Assembly (NCBI GenBank): GCA_023897205.1
Contig: JAHWDD010000010.1
Span: 1,674,001-1,738,000 of the forward strand
DNA length: 64,000 nucleotides
Direction of reading: 5' to 3'
DNA from: Exophiala sp. HKRS030
Lineage: Eukaryota > Ascomycota > Eurotiomycetes > Chaetothyriales > Herpotrichiellaceae
Shown: in pieces, positions 36,508 through 48,293 of the stretch
How positions within the stretch are numbered: the first letter of the stretch is position 1
Layout of the letters: each line of letters starts with the position of its first letter
Position numbers and translations under genes: made by a program
The notes under the pieces: generated by a model
The model's input: the letters and a program-made list of their open reading frames with translations, nothing else
The model's database searches: none
What the model was told of the DNA's origin: nothing

Positions 36508-37152
36508 CTAGTCCTCAGGCACTCTTTCCCTGGCTCCCAGTTCGATCCCATCACCCGCGCGCATCGCGTCTACCCTTCTGCGATCAATGTCGCGAACAGC
36601 CTCACGGCCCATCCCGATGCGAACATAGGTATTGAAGATCAATCCACTCGAAAAAAATGCAAACGCCGCAAGGAAGAACCAGATCGTTGCATCACCCACG
36701 CCGGTCGACGGCGAGCTTTCTATGTCTGGCTCGAAGTTCGAATCGCGGGCTGAGATATGTAAAAGGTTTCTTGAGGTGAGATGATTCGGTGCAATGTCAG
36801 TAGGATTTGCCTTCGAGTTTGGACCATGCACCACCTTCTCCCCATCAAGACCAGAGTAGTCCTCACCGACGAGAGCAGCGGAGAGACCAACATCGCTGGC
36901 TGTCGCAGGATGGTCATCACGCATATTCAGATTACGAGAACCAGAACGTGGGGAGCCAGTGCCGAAACCCATCTGCAATGCATGCGCACGTGCGTCGACG
37001 CAACCCATCAGTCTCAGCAAGATGACCAAAAGCAGGAGAGGCAGCACAGCTCTGGCCGCGGATCTGAAACACATGTTTCCGCTACTGCCACCATCAGCAA
37101 CTTGATTAGCAGCGCCTCTCAACTTTCCCCTCCCTCTTCGTTCGCATTCCAT
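36508..37152 (-). CDS. Small membrane protein of unknown function
   Basis: Not recognised. An open frame of 214 codons. Starting at the second Met (37074) gives a strong signal peptide (poly-Leu core, then 'CVDARA') and a 188-residue protein; this start is preferred on composition, but the first ATG (37152) cannot be excluded. The middle is polar and likely disordered. A C-terminal membrane segment lies at about residues 154-174 of the long form ('ATIWFFLAAFAFFSSGLIF'), followed by a basic-acidic cytosolic tail ('RDIDRRRVDAMRAGDG'). This predicts type I topology. No frameshift is evident. Confidence 0.5.
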   Translation of the reverse strand: MECERRGRGKLRGAANQVADGGSSGNMCFRSAARAVLPLLLLVILLRLMGCVDARAHALQMGFGTGSPRSGSRNLNMRDDHPATASDVGLSAALVGEDYSGLDGEKVVHGPNSKANPTDIAPNHLTSRNLLHISARDSNFEPDIESSPSTGVGDATIWFFLAAFAFFSSGLIFNTYVRIGMGREAVRDIDRRRVDAMRAGDGIELGARERVPED

Positions 37153-38059
37153 TGCGTCGAGGCTCGGCAGGCTCGATGGGATCTCGAATTGCCGCCTAGT
37201 GGGATGAGGGATTCGGCAGGTGAGTGTTGTTGATACTTTCGCGATGAGAGTTGGTATCAGCTTCAGGATTCACCAGAATGAAATATTGTCATCGGCTGCA
37301 AGGTCGACAAGGGGAAAATTCGGGTTTTCCTTTCAAGAAAACCGGCAATGGCCTCGGAGGCGATGTGTGCGAAGAAAAGGACCAAGAAAGAGAAAGCTGC
37401 TAAGCTTGGTGTACTGGTTTTCGAGCGGGCAATAATTTTATATTTGTCTGCAATTCTGGATATCGAGAGACGTCGGTAAGTCATGTGGTTCTGCGAATCT
37501 AAATGCCAGACATAGATTTATAAATCCCTGCCGGAAATAAGCGAACGAGTGTGGACGGCGATGGGATGTGACACGGAATTGCACGCAGTTGTGGCTCACA
37601 ACTAGAGACTTGAAGGTGATGTATAAATACACACGTCGACATGGCTGGTTTGGCATTCCCACGTGGCGTTCAATACCGTAAGGACTCTCAAGAACGGTTC
37701 TGTGACATGGCTGAGCGTCGAGTCGAAGTCATCTGAGTCTTGCTCAAACGGAGGCATTTGGCTTGATCTAAAATGGACCGTCAGGCTAGTTGGAGTGTCC
37801 TGGCAGTCACAAACAAGCCCGATGGTTCACGTGGATCAATCGTCATTCTTTGACAACAGATGCCACATGATCTCTTCCTTCAGCGATCTAGATATGGTTC
37901 TGGCACGCAAACCGACCGTCAATCTACGCCCCCTCGTCTCCTTCTATGATTCTCTAAACCATAAAAGAATAAATGACTCCAAGACATACACAGACAGACC
38001 TGCGCATGCATACAACCGCAATAGCCAAAACGCAATAAAGCAAGCCCCAGATTCGCTCA
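37153..38059. other. Intergenic region
   Basis: About 900 bp between the small membrane protein start and the ferric reductase stop. No coding or structural feature is recognised. Confidence 0.5.
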
Positions 38060-39996
38060 TCATGACCCACCGAACCCAAATTGCTCCTCATGCCATTCGA
38101 CGAGCCTACCGTGTGCAAGAACATCGCGACCGACGACGTTTCTCACGGCCCGCGATAACCCCCGTGGCCCGCACAGGAGGACGGTGAGTTTTTGATCGAG
38201 ATTTTTGCCCTGTGTGCCGGTCTTGCGGTCTGATGTAGATGAGATGGTGGTGGTGTCGTGGGAGGATGTGTTAAAATTGTTGTGTGATGGTGATGTGTGT
38301 GAGTCTTGGTGGGTTGTCGTTGTGAGTTTAGTGACGAGTGACTCGATGTTCGGACGTGAGCCTGTGTCATGGACAATCAGACCTGGAATAGCCTCTGCAG
38401 CCAGCGACGGGTCCGCGCGAGATGATAGTCGTTGCTCTGAGCTCGATGACGACGGTGACGATGACGGTGACGATCCAGCTAAGCCACGCCTCGTCACGTA
38501 GATCTCAACATCAACATCTAATCCTATGTTTCTCAACACCTCGATCCCCCACTGAGCCTCCGCGCTTGACCTGACGAGCCACAAGACCTTCACTCCCTCA
38601 GTGCCGCCGCGCGCCTCGACGAGCGCCACGTAGATCGGCAACGTGTAAGTCGCGCCCACACCGCCGGCAACGAGGAGGATTTGACTGCGGTCGCCATTCC
38701 GTGACGACGCGAGCAGCCGAGGCATGTAGGTGCCAGACTCCCCATATGGGCCTTCGACGGCGAAGTTGCGGAGATGCGTGGGTTTTCTATCGCTCGACCG
38801 CGCAATGGCGTTGAGGTAGCCGGTCTGTAGACCTTGCAGGTTTCGCACGACGAGCTGGATCTCCAATCGTGATTTGTCAGTGGACGAGGAAGAAGAAGCA
38901 GAAGAAGCGGTGCAGCGAACAACCGAGAAAGGATTCCTCGGCCCTCCCAGCCCATCCCGTCGAAGATACACATGTTGGCCCGGCACGGCATTGGCCAGGG
39001 CATCGGACCTGTCCACTTGCAGGGTGACAACGAGCAAATCCGAGCCACGAACGGCCTCAACAACGACCACTTTCGCAGCGACACTCGCCCGCGCACGCAG
39101 AAGCCCACCAACCACCCACACCACACCGGCCTGCACGACATATCTCCTCGTATACGGGACATGGAAGAACAAGAGCGGCACGAGCACGGCGCTGAGCACG
39201 ACATGACCCTGTAGAACAGCGCATGGTACATCCTCCTTCGCACCACGGGCAAAGCCAGCACGGCAAGGACATTAAACGTCCAGAACGCGAGCAGCCCGAG
39301 GCGGACATCGCGATGCCGGATCCGCGTCGCGAGCAGGTCCAGCGCGACGAAGAACCGTACGTACAGCACCGCGTGCAGCGCGAGGAACGCGTGGACTATC
39401 CGGCCTAGCAGCCGGTGGTACGCGTTGAGCTGCTCGTGCGACAGCCCCGTGGCTAGGGCGGCTGGCGAGAGTGGTGATTTGAGTGAGAGGAGATAGTGCA
39501 TCGGTAGCTGTGAGATCGCCACGTGGCCTACCGCTTTTGTGATGTGCATGTAGTCGTCCCCTGTGTGGCGGGTCGCCAGGTACATCAGCCACGAGGCGTA
39601 TAATGTCCCGAGCACTGGGATGTGCAAAGGGCCGAATTCCGGCGTGGATGCGCTCTGCAGGATCCATGCTGTGCGTCGGGGATAAAGCTGTAATCGCGAT
39701 GGTGTGTGTTGCTTTTGTGGTGGTGGTATTGGGTTATCAGACGACGAGAAGAAACGGCCCAAGACGTGCCGGTAGAGGGATATACCCAGCAACAGAACAA
39801 TAGGCGTCAGCCATGCTATGAACCCGTCGTGGTCGAGGTGATGGCGTCGAGCGTCAATTTGGGCCGGAGATAGATTGACGAAGCGGTAGCCCAACATCCT
39901 GCTGATAGTCTGTAGAAGCCTGTAGCCGGTAAGGTAGGTATAGCGTGTGTTTTTGCGGACCAGATGCCCGACCTGATCAGGGCCAGGCTTCGCCAC
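38060..39996 (-). CDS. Ferric-reductase-like transmembrane flavocytochrome (one-base frameshift)
   Basis: A FRE/NOX-type protein moving electrons from NADPH through FAD and heme across a membrane. The N-terminal part (39996 to about 39208) has several membrane helices. The heme-ligand regions are 'GHVAISQLPMHYLLS' and 'YHRLLGRIVHAFLALH', with the expected pairs of His. The frame then shifts near 39203-39208. The next frame continues 'VVLSAVLVPLLFFHVPYTRR', an FAD-binding 'NPFSVV' (about residue 360), the NADPH motif 'LLVAGGVGATYTLP', 'LLCGPRGLS' and the terminal 'EWHEEQFGFG'. One added base gives 645 residues. A Ser/Asp/Thr-rich insert lies in the NADPH lobe. No signal peptide; an AIM14-like or FRE role cannot be separated. 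Confidence 0.87.
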
Positions 39997-41207
39997 TGAG
40001 TCCTGACTAGAGACTTTCTGAGGAACTGGTGAGATGCTCGTGCCTGGCTGGCCTGGGGAAGCACCGTGTTATCGATTCATGTAGAACAAGGATAGAACAA
40101 GGAGTCGAGACGAGTTCCGAGCTGTTGTTAGCTTGGAGTCGATGCAGTCTGGACGTAGGGGCCAGAGCACATGTATGATATGCTATGATTTGAAGCCACC
40201 TTTAATTTATTTGTATCGGTGTCGGTGCCATGGACATCTATCCGTCTTGTTGTTTGTGGTGCCTAGATGCTGACAATCATGTCCACACTTCGACACGTCA
40301 GATGAGATGATGTATATCCTTTGGCATTAGAGTTCGCCGGATGGATGCAAGCCTAGAAACCGAAGAGTCGAATAAGGCTCGGATGTGGTATGTTGTGAAC
40401 ACCTGTTATAATACATATACACAAGGATGGGAGGAATGGTGGTAAACACTTCGACAAACAGTGGCTGGCCCAGAACTTGGTTGGCTGACAGACTAACACC
40501 TTGGATTGGTAATATACAACGAAAAAGGAGACGTGGCAATCTCAACATTCCGCGGTCCCTGAGGCTCTGCCTCTTCACACTTGTGGCCCGCTTTAGTTAA
40601 CTAGTCTCGCTAATTAGAAGGACAACCTACACGACGAATTGGAAACAAATGTACGACGTCGTCGGCCTGATCATGTATCTTGTGGGAACTTGATCATGTT
40701 TTTTTGCCCTTGTCAGGGGATATCTAAGCATTGTCGAATATATGCAAGCCTTGCACTCTAACCTATAGAGTGAAGATTAAATAGCCAATCAACCAGACCA
40801 AAACCCAAGAGTAGCGAAGATGCATTTTGTCAATCCCATAGAAACAAACGGTAAAAGGCCAAGATCACCTTGAATGAAACCCCATGCTATAGTTGACAAT
40901 GCGCGGTATAACAACAACATGACACAAATTGGCTCGAAACAGATGATAAAAAGACAGACAAAGGATTTTGACCTCGCATCAAATGCATCAATAAACGACG
41001 AGGCTCGATGCCAAAGTAACGCAACAAGGCCATGAACAGCGGAACAGCCGCGCAGGAAGACACAAATAATACAATTAGATGCCACAATGGCACTTCACAC
41101 CCGTACCCATTACCATAATAATCTTCTGGGTCATGTCAACTCTTGATCAACATCAGCATTCATATCGATAAACGTCAAAGCTTTCCATCCTGACCCATCT
41201 CCATTGC
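39997..41207. other. Intergenic region upstream of the ferric reductase and downstream of glycogenin
   Basis: About 1.2 kb with no recognisable gene, repeat or RNA. Both flanking genes are on the minus strand, so it contains the reductase promoter and the glycogenin 3' UTR. Confidence 0.5.
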
Positions 41208-43849
41208 TCACGATCCCACAGCAGCAACTTCTGTACGCGAGGGACCTGATTTACTCTCACTCGCCGCCTCCCCCACAGCAGTTATGGGATTGAATCCTGG
41301 CTTGAGTTGGGTCGGTGAGGTATCTTCTGGACCCACCTCTTCATCATCCTCTGGTTCTTTTCCCAATTCGAATTTCGGTTCCTTCAAAATAGGCTTAGGT
41401 ATTTTGGTAACTTTGGTCGGAGACGATGCTTTCTCTGTGGCTTCTACCAGTGCCTCGATGCTGGCACTATCTGGCATTTGTCTCCGTGGCAACTCTTGTG
41501 GCTCTGCTCCCAAATTTTTGGTCTCGGATGGTGAAACCAAAACTTCGGATTGTCGTCTTTGTAATTCTTCAAGTTTGGTGACAGGATTCTGTTGACCACA
41601 ATATTGGCATCTCCACCAAAAAGTCCCATTCAAATGATGAACACGCAACGATAATGGGGGCGCAAAAGCAGGAAACGCAAGCTTGGGATAGGAGGAGAAA
41701 CCACGCACCCAGTCTTCTTGTCTTGGTACCCCTTCCGCTGTGGGTAAGTCTCCCAATTCATCTCTCTCCTCTCCCCAGAAGCTTGGTCTCCGGATTGGCG
41801 CGGGTGTCACGGGTAAACTCGGTCTTTCGATCTCGGTAGGAAAATCGGTCAATTTGAGGCTTGTTCTTCGTCGGTCGTTTTCTGCGGGGGGTGAGGAAAC
41901 ATCTGAGTCGCGAGGAGAACGTTGAGAAGGGGTGTGGTGCAAGACCTGTAACTTCCCTCTACGAGCTTGATTAAAAGCTCTCACATATCTTTCAATCTCT
42001 GGCATATCATCCCACGCGTTTGTCCTGGCCTCGAAAGCTGCCCAGGGATCTGCCGTTGGTCCAGTCGGAGTCGGTACACTATCTTCGGTGATTTCGGTAG
42101 CATCTGACTGCTTTCTATCGTTGTCAGGAAGAACAGAAAACTCCGAGTCCGGTTCTATTTCAGGAGCCGGAGCCGGAGCTGGAGCTGGTTCGGGTTTCGG
42201 CTGAGCAAAGACTCGGGTCGGTTTGGGAGCTCTCGACTCCCACGGGAAGATTTGCTTGAGCTTGGGTGGCTCAGGTGCCTTTTCCGGGACTTGATACCAC
42301 ATATCTTTTGGAGCTTCGGGATATTGTGTGGGAGCTTGAAATAATTCCGTGTCCTCGTTGAATTCGTAAATCGTAGTGGGAAAGTTAGCTGCCTCAGGCT
42401 TTGAGTCAATGGGTGGAGGTGCCCTGTGGTGATTAGCGATTCTTCACTGGTCGGAGAATATGAAATACCTCGATGGTTCCCATTCGACATGGGGAGCACT
42501 GAACCGTCTCTGTTCGACGGTTGGTACTGGAGCAAAGTGATGGGGAGCGACTGGGGTTGGAGCATCGCCTAGTGGTAGTTCGACCGTGTGCTGTATGGGT
42601 GCTTGGCCAGAACTATCATCCGTGACTGTAATGGTGGGAGGGAGAGGAATTTGACCCTGTTGAGGCGGTGATGGTTGGTGCTGAAGACTACTCTGACCCG
42701 ACCAAGATTGTTGTTGAGGTTGATCTACCACGTACAGTGGTTCCTCACCACGCACGAAATCCTGGACCTTTTGTTTGGATGGGTATGTCCGAGAGTCATA
42801 ATAGGTGACGGCCTCATTCTGTTCAGAAGAGGCACCTGTATATTGGTTGGCTTGACCTACCTGTGGCCTATAGTGCCTGTCATAAACCGACCACCAATGT
42901 CCGAGCAGTTCACCATATACTCCAGTATTATAGCTATTGTCTCGTCCAAGGGTCCAAGGCTTGTCTTTTCCAATGAAATGGACAACAGAGATGCTGCTGG
43001 AGAAATGTCTGTAAGCAGGTACGTATTGGTAGTTTCCACTGGGAGTGCAGTTGTAGACAAAACTTAGACGGTCCCATTCTCTGAAATGCATGTTGAGGAG
43101 ACCTTGATCAGCCCCGTCGAAACTGATACCTCGCTGTGCCAGAGCATAGAGGGAATAGTAGTCGGCCATGTTGGGGTTCAGGACCAAAACTCCGCTGTTA
43201 AAACAGTCGGGCCAGCCGATGTCAGGAACTGCGGCGAAATTTGTGTCGAGAGTCAACAACTCGTTTGGAGCTCTCAGAGCGACGGTGTCTGCATCCAGAT
43301 AGACTATCCTCTTGAACTGTGTCTGACGCCATAGCTCGATCTTTGTGAATGTGGATATTAAATCAGGTCTGCCCATGAGATAAAGGTTTGCGGGTTGCTT
43401 GTTGGTGACTTGCTGGATAGGTACAACATCGTCATATACGGTCTGAAGTTATGAAGATATCAGTAGGGAACGGGCAGGACGACAGGTAGGAAGGACGAAC
43501 TCGTAGCTCTGTTATTGACTCGGAGGATAATTTGTCGACGACTATGAAGGCGACCAAGGGAGCCTTTGCACCTCTATCCTTTAATGAATGGCCCAAGACC
43601 ATCGCACCTAGCCAGACGTCAGTTGGACAACAGAGGACATGGGCGCAGAGAGCTTACCAGGGAGGTATGCATCGTTCATGAGCAGCTAGACATTCGGTCA
43701 GTTGAAATTCCTGAGGAGGTATACGGTAGGTGATTTTGGATGCGGGGAAGCGCGAGGTGGGCAAGCCGAGGGTTGGTCACTGGAGCTGTGACAGTTTTGG
43801 AGGAGGATCTTCTTACTGTTGCAAAGACAGCTGCTCCGATGGGTGCCAT
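41208..43849 (-). CDS. Glycogenin, glycogen-initiating glucosyltransferase (GT8), five exons
   Basis: Self-glucosylating primer of glycogen synthesis. Exons: 43849-43817, 43685-43658, 43607-43501, 43442-42469, 42423-41208; the sum is 786 codons (785 residues). The GT8 domain fills the first 260 residues: 'FATLLMNDAYLPGAMVLGHSL' reads across two introns (in parts), the DxD metal motif is 'DAD' at 106-108, then 'FNSGVLVLNP', 'DGADQGLLN' and 'HFIGKDKPW'. A long, Pro-rich, disordered region follows. Near residues 640-665 is a conserved C-terminal block 'FWWRCQYC' with 'NPVTKLEEL', likely the glycogen-synthase-binding end; an acidic tail follows. The first two exons are tiny (33 and 28 nt). Frame intact. 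Confidence 0.94.
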
Positions 43850-46420
43850 GGCGGCGGTGGTGGTGGGAGGAGAGGAGGCGTGAGAGCAGGAAAGAGAAGT
43901 TTGGTGATGGTGACAAGAAGAGGAAGAAATGAATGTATTTGGCAGAAGAGCCGGCGGAGAAGGTGCAGCAAGGTGCAGTGCAGGTTTAGCAAAGGAATAG
44001 AAACAACCCTTGGTGACGAGGTCGAGAACTATGGCGTAGCTGCTGGTGGGAGGTGACGGCGGTGATGGTGGTGGTGGTGGTGGTGATGTCGGCAATGCTG
44101 GTAAATGCTGGTAGTGCTGCAGGTTGCCCAAAAAGCTGCAGGTTTAAGTGGTGCTCCGGGGGAGCTTCTGGGGGTGCAGTTGGTGGGTGCCGTTAGGCTT
44201 TAGGTGCTGCAGCGGGCGGTGGATTGGCGGTGGATTGTTGGTGGCGGGCTAACGTGGTCCTTGAGGCTAGTTGATGTGGCTAAGGAGGCTTCCCCGCACC
44301 CAAAATGTAGCTTTTTGCAGATGGCGGTTCTGGAGCTTCTGGGTCTTTGACCAAGAACAGAAAGTACCTTGATTCTCCCTTGGTCTGTTATCCGGTGGCA
44401 GGAAATGAGACCCTTCTGGAAGTGGTGCAGGCGAACAGCAGCGTCAGTTGGAAGAGCTTGGACAGTCAATTACTAGAAGTTGGTTGAGGAGTCGTGGTCG
44501 GAGTCGGAGTCGTGGTCGTGGTCGGTGGCTCCTTCCGTTGATCATGCGATGCTTGTGCACCTGCTTCTGCTTGTGCGTGTGACGTCTTTTTGTCGTTTTC
44601 GGTCGGGGTCCAACCTGCAGGCGCGACTCGCGACTTCCCAATGGCAGGAACGATTGGCCACTTGGTTGCAGTTAGTTTATTAGTATCCCCCGCGCACAGG
44701 TCATTCGCCGGTAGAAATGTCAAGATATTCCACTGACACCTCGGCTTATTCAAAAGCTATAAAGAACTGGTTTTTTGGAAAAGAAGAACAAAATGCAAAA
44801 AAAGGAACAAGATCAACAAGACCAACGTGTCAATGAGAGTATTTCCACGCGACAATGACATGTGCTTATTATTACACTTTACCTCCGGACCATTCGTGTT
44901 CCCCATTTTCACACTCAACAATCCAAGACAGGGCCAGTTAAACTAGCACTGAGCGAGTTAGTCCGCGATGGCGACGAGGCTCCCAACATCCATAACTTCC
45001 CGAACAAAAACCCCCACGCAAGCACAGACTCCGCTTATTAACCGTCGACGATGGGTCCATTGACCATTCCTCCGTACGCTGTAATCGACGCTCGGAAAAG
45101 AAAGCCCTGCAACTGTGCCACAGGCCCACAAGCGACGCGTTGGAGGCGCATCTTGCAATTTCGCTGTCTTCCTTAGGCCATGTCCAAAACATATTCAAGC
45201 TACGAAACTCCGCCCTACCTGGTCAGAAATCATGGTTGAGCTTCCCAAAAAACCCGGCTTTGTTTCATGGTTGCTGTGGCTACGCTGCTGACTTTGGGTT
45301 GAGGAGTCAATTTCATCCTAGTCTCGACTCTGTTTCCTGCACATATCAGACCATTTTTTATTGACTTGGCCCAAATCTGGAATCCTGACTATGCATCAAT
45401 CAGAAGTTTTCTTCCAGCGCTTCCACCTCAATCGACGATCATATCGATGACCCGTGCATTGTCCAACGTCGAAGCTCCAGACGCGGAAAGCTCTGTCCGA
45501 GTCGGCGCGTGAATCTGACATCCGTCAACCTTGCCGCGACGTTGTGTATCTTTGACATTTCCTTCTGATAAACTCCAATCGGTTTCTCCTATCTCAACAA
45601 TACATGATAATTAATATGAGTGAAATACTGCTTGGCCCTTGCTCAGTTCGTTGCATGTCATGATTGGTTTGTTGACAAATGCTTGCAGTTATAATATCCG
45701 ACATCCCGGTTAGTCTCCTTTCGCCAAAATTTAACAATAACGCCACAGCTACGGCTTGCTCTACGCAGGATAGTTGCACTTCGTCCTCCGTGCAGACTCC
45801 GTAGACCCAGACTTTTACTTCCAGAGGCTGTCTCAACAGATTTTAGGAGCCACAACGATGTACAGAGGGGTTAGTTCCATGCCACAGACAGATAGACGCG
45901 TTACCTGCACGTGCAGAAGCAAATCCATCCTTCGATAGATCGAGAAGACCATGATTCGGCGGCAGTAGAATATCAGATTGTCATCAGGACTGAAAATGGT
46001 AACATTGTCTTCAAGAGAGGGTTAATGCCCATGTTAACCAGATTCATATACATATCTTGCCTCGATAGTAAACTGCCTGAAATCTGTCTAATATGCAAGC
46101 TCATCATCTGGAATCTTGAGAAAACGCGCAACCGCCGAGAATCTTCGAAAGGCTGAAACTCGCGACCGCATGTGGAAGGATGACTAAAACAGATCTTGGC
46201 AACGCCGCTTTTTCCGCCGCATCGCAGCCTTGCTGATATTGCACTTTTACCAACACCTTCGTCTGCAGGTTCATCCTGAGAACTACACCCGTCCCTCACA
46301 ACTGAGACACGACATAAGAAGTGCCAAAGTCCCTTGAATAAATTCGTCTTTGTCTTTACCTTTAATGATATTCTTTATATCGTGCTAAACTCCACCAACA
46401 CACCCAAAACCATCGCCACC
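43850..46420. other. Divergent intergenic region, glycogenin/BUD31
   Basis: About 2.6 kb. Tracts of GGTGGT-type G-rich repeats (about 44050-44090) and TCGTGGTCGGAGTCG-type repeats (44490-44525) give artificial Thr/Pro-rich frames. No supported gene. Confidence 0.5.
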
Positions 46421-46888
46421 ATGCCGCCAGTCCGTTCACGCAACAACCGTAAACCTCCCCCAGCAGGCTTCACAGACATCGAAGATACACTCCTCGAGTA
46501 TGCGAACAAAATGCGAGATGCCGAGAATGCCTCCCACGACGGCAAGAAGAAACACGAAGTGCTCTGGCCTATTTTCCAAATCTCCCACGCCCGCAGCCGC
46601 TATATCTACGACCTCTATTACGAACGTGAGGCCATCTCAAAGACACTATATGACTGGCTGCTGAAGAATGGATACGCGGATGCCAACCTGATCGCGAAGT
46701 GGAAGAAGCAGGGCTACGAGAAGTTGTGTTGCTTGCGGTGCGTCCAGACAAAAGAGACCAATTTCGCAGGAACGTGTATTTGTCGTGTGCCAAAGGCAGG
46801 GCTGAAAAGAGACGAGGGTGGTGCTGCAGACGGCGGCGGGATTCAATGTGTCAATTGCGGCTGCAGAGGTTGTGCTAGCAGTGACTGA
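46421..46888 (+). CDS. BUD31: BUD31/G10 spliceosomal protein
   Basis: Component of the activated spliceosome (Cwc14/G10), nuclear, contacting the catalytic RNA core. Single exon, 155 residues, close to the family's usual 145-157. The start at 46421 ([14 protein letters not shown]) is preferred over in-frame upstream codons because it matches the family N-terminus. Signature stretches are all present: '[20 protein letters not shown]', '[20 protein letters not shown]', '[20 protein letters not shown]' and the Cys-rich zinc end 'CICRVPK' through '[13 protein letters not shown]'. A small Gly/Asp/Glu insert (GGAADGGG) lies between the zinc-binding halves. Frame intact. Confidence 0.96.
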   Translation: MPPVRSRNNRKPPPAGFTDIEDTLLEYANKMRDAENASHDGKKKHEVLWPIFQISHARSRYIYDLYYEREAISKTLYDWLLKNGYADANLIAKWKKQGYEKLCCLRCVQTKETNFAGTCICRVPKAGLKRDEGGAADGGGIQCVNCGCRGCASSD

Positions 46889-48293
46889 GGTGAGAGACTG
46901 GTGGTGAAGAATACATGGCTGAGATTGGAATCACACTTTTCCTTTCCCTGGATTTGGACTTCAGTCATGGGAATCACTGAATCGCCACAAGTGCGCTGCT
47001 TCCCTTCGGACAACGGGACCTCACAAATTCTGCGCGTCTCATTGCCATTTCTCGAATCAAATGTCCACCGAGAAGTCAGCACCCTTGACACGAAGCCGAG
47101 CTATAGTAGATTCTTCCGCGCCATACTCACAAGACCATTATCTCCAGCAGAGCATTATCAACCACCGCCACCGCAATTACATGCAAACAGACCTAACGAA
47201 TTGTATGACTACGACTTCAAAGCCTCCACCAGCTCTGCATCAACAACCACTGCCGCGCCGCGTCACAATCCCAGACTCGCGCAACCCAACTCGCAGAGCA
47301 AGGAGTTTTAGCTTCTTGCATATGGAATTCCCAGGCCCCAGAAGTCCGGGTGGAAAGCGGACCGCCAATAATAAAGGACACCTGTCTCCCATCTACCTCC
47401 CCAAATGGGAGCTCTATACTCTCTTCCAGGGATGAAACAGCTAATCGACGTCAACGCGCGTCAACGTCCTCATGTCGACCACGCATTCTCCTCAGCGATA
47501 CAATAGGTATGCAGAGTCATGTTATATTGTCTTGTGTTCTCTGCTCTTAGTCGAGAAGAAGACGAACCACGACACGACACGACACGACACGGATCACCTG
47601 CCGTGGATATCATTGCTAACTACCCACCGCACACCCCACACTGGACACTGGACACTTCATAGGGTCTACTGCCTACTGCATACAGTCTACTGCTTACTCC
47701 CTCTTGCCTGACCTGATTACCGTCGCGGATTGTATTCGGTACGGGGACTGGAGGACTGACGAGCATCACGCACGAACGCAGGAACGCACGCACGCCGCCA
47801 TGGACGCATGCAGCGCATGAAGGAGCGTCTAGCCGCAAGACTTACTAACTAGTCCATGCACAGCGACGAGGAATCCAAATGTCTTAATGTAATGCAATGA
47901 TATGATTCAAGAGAATGAATGAAAATTGCTTCTGTGGTGTTCAACTACAAATGAAATCCTGCTCAAATGAATGTCCGCCGTTTGCTTCCCTCTACCTAAG
48001 CCCACCGTTCCCGCACATGTCAGATGTTTCGTGAGACATAAATCTTTCCAAAGGGACATCCTTCGAACCCGATCGCCACATTTCTGCCCTCGCACATGCC
48101 AGTTCATAGAGTGCCTAGATCATTTGAGGCCACATAAGTCGTGAACGCACCTGCTGCCTTTCACTGTTCAGGTTCCCGCCGAGGGCTCGTAGTATTCATT
48201 TGTCTCCTCAACTCTAATGCATCAACACAGATTCCCAAATCCCAGAAAATTATCTTCGATCGTAGTTGATAATGCGCTAGCCCTGCACATAAT
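46889..48293. other. Convergent 3' intergenic region with a CACGA repeat
   Basis: Between the BUD31 stop and the PNRC/EDC-like stop. It includes about four to five tandem ACGAC units (47567-47590) and a run of related CACAC/CTGGACA words (about 47628-47660). No gene supported. Confidence 0.5.
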
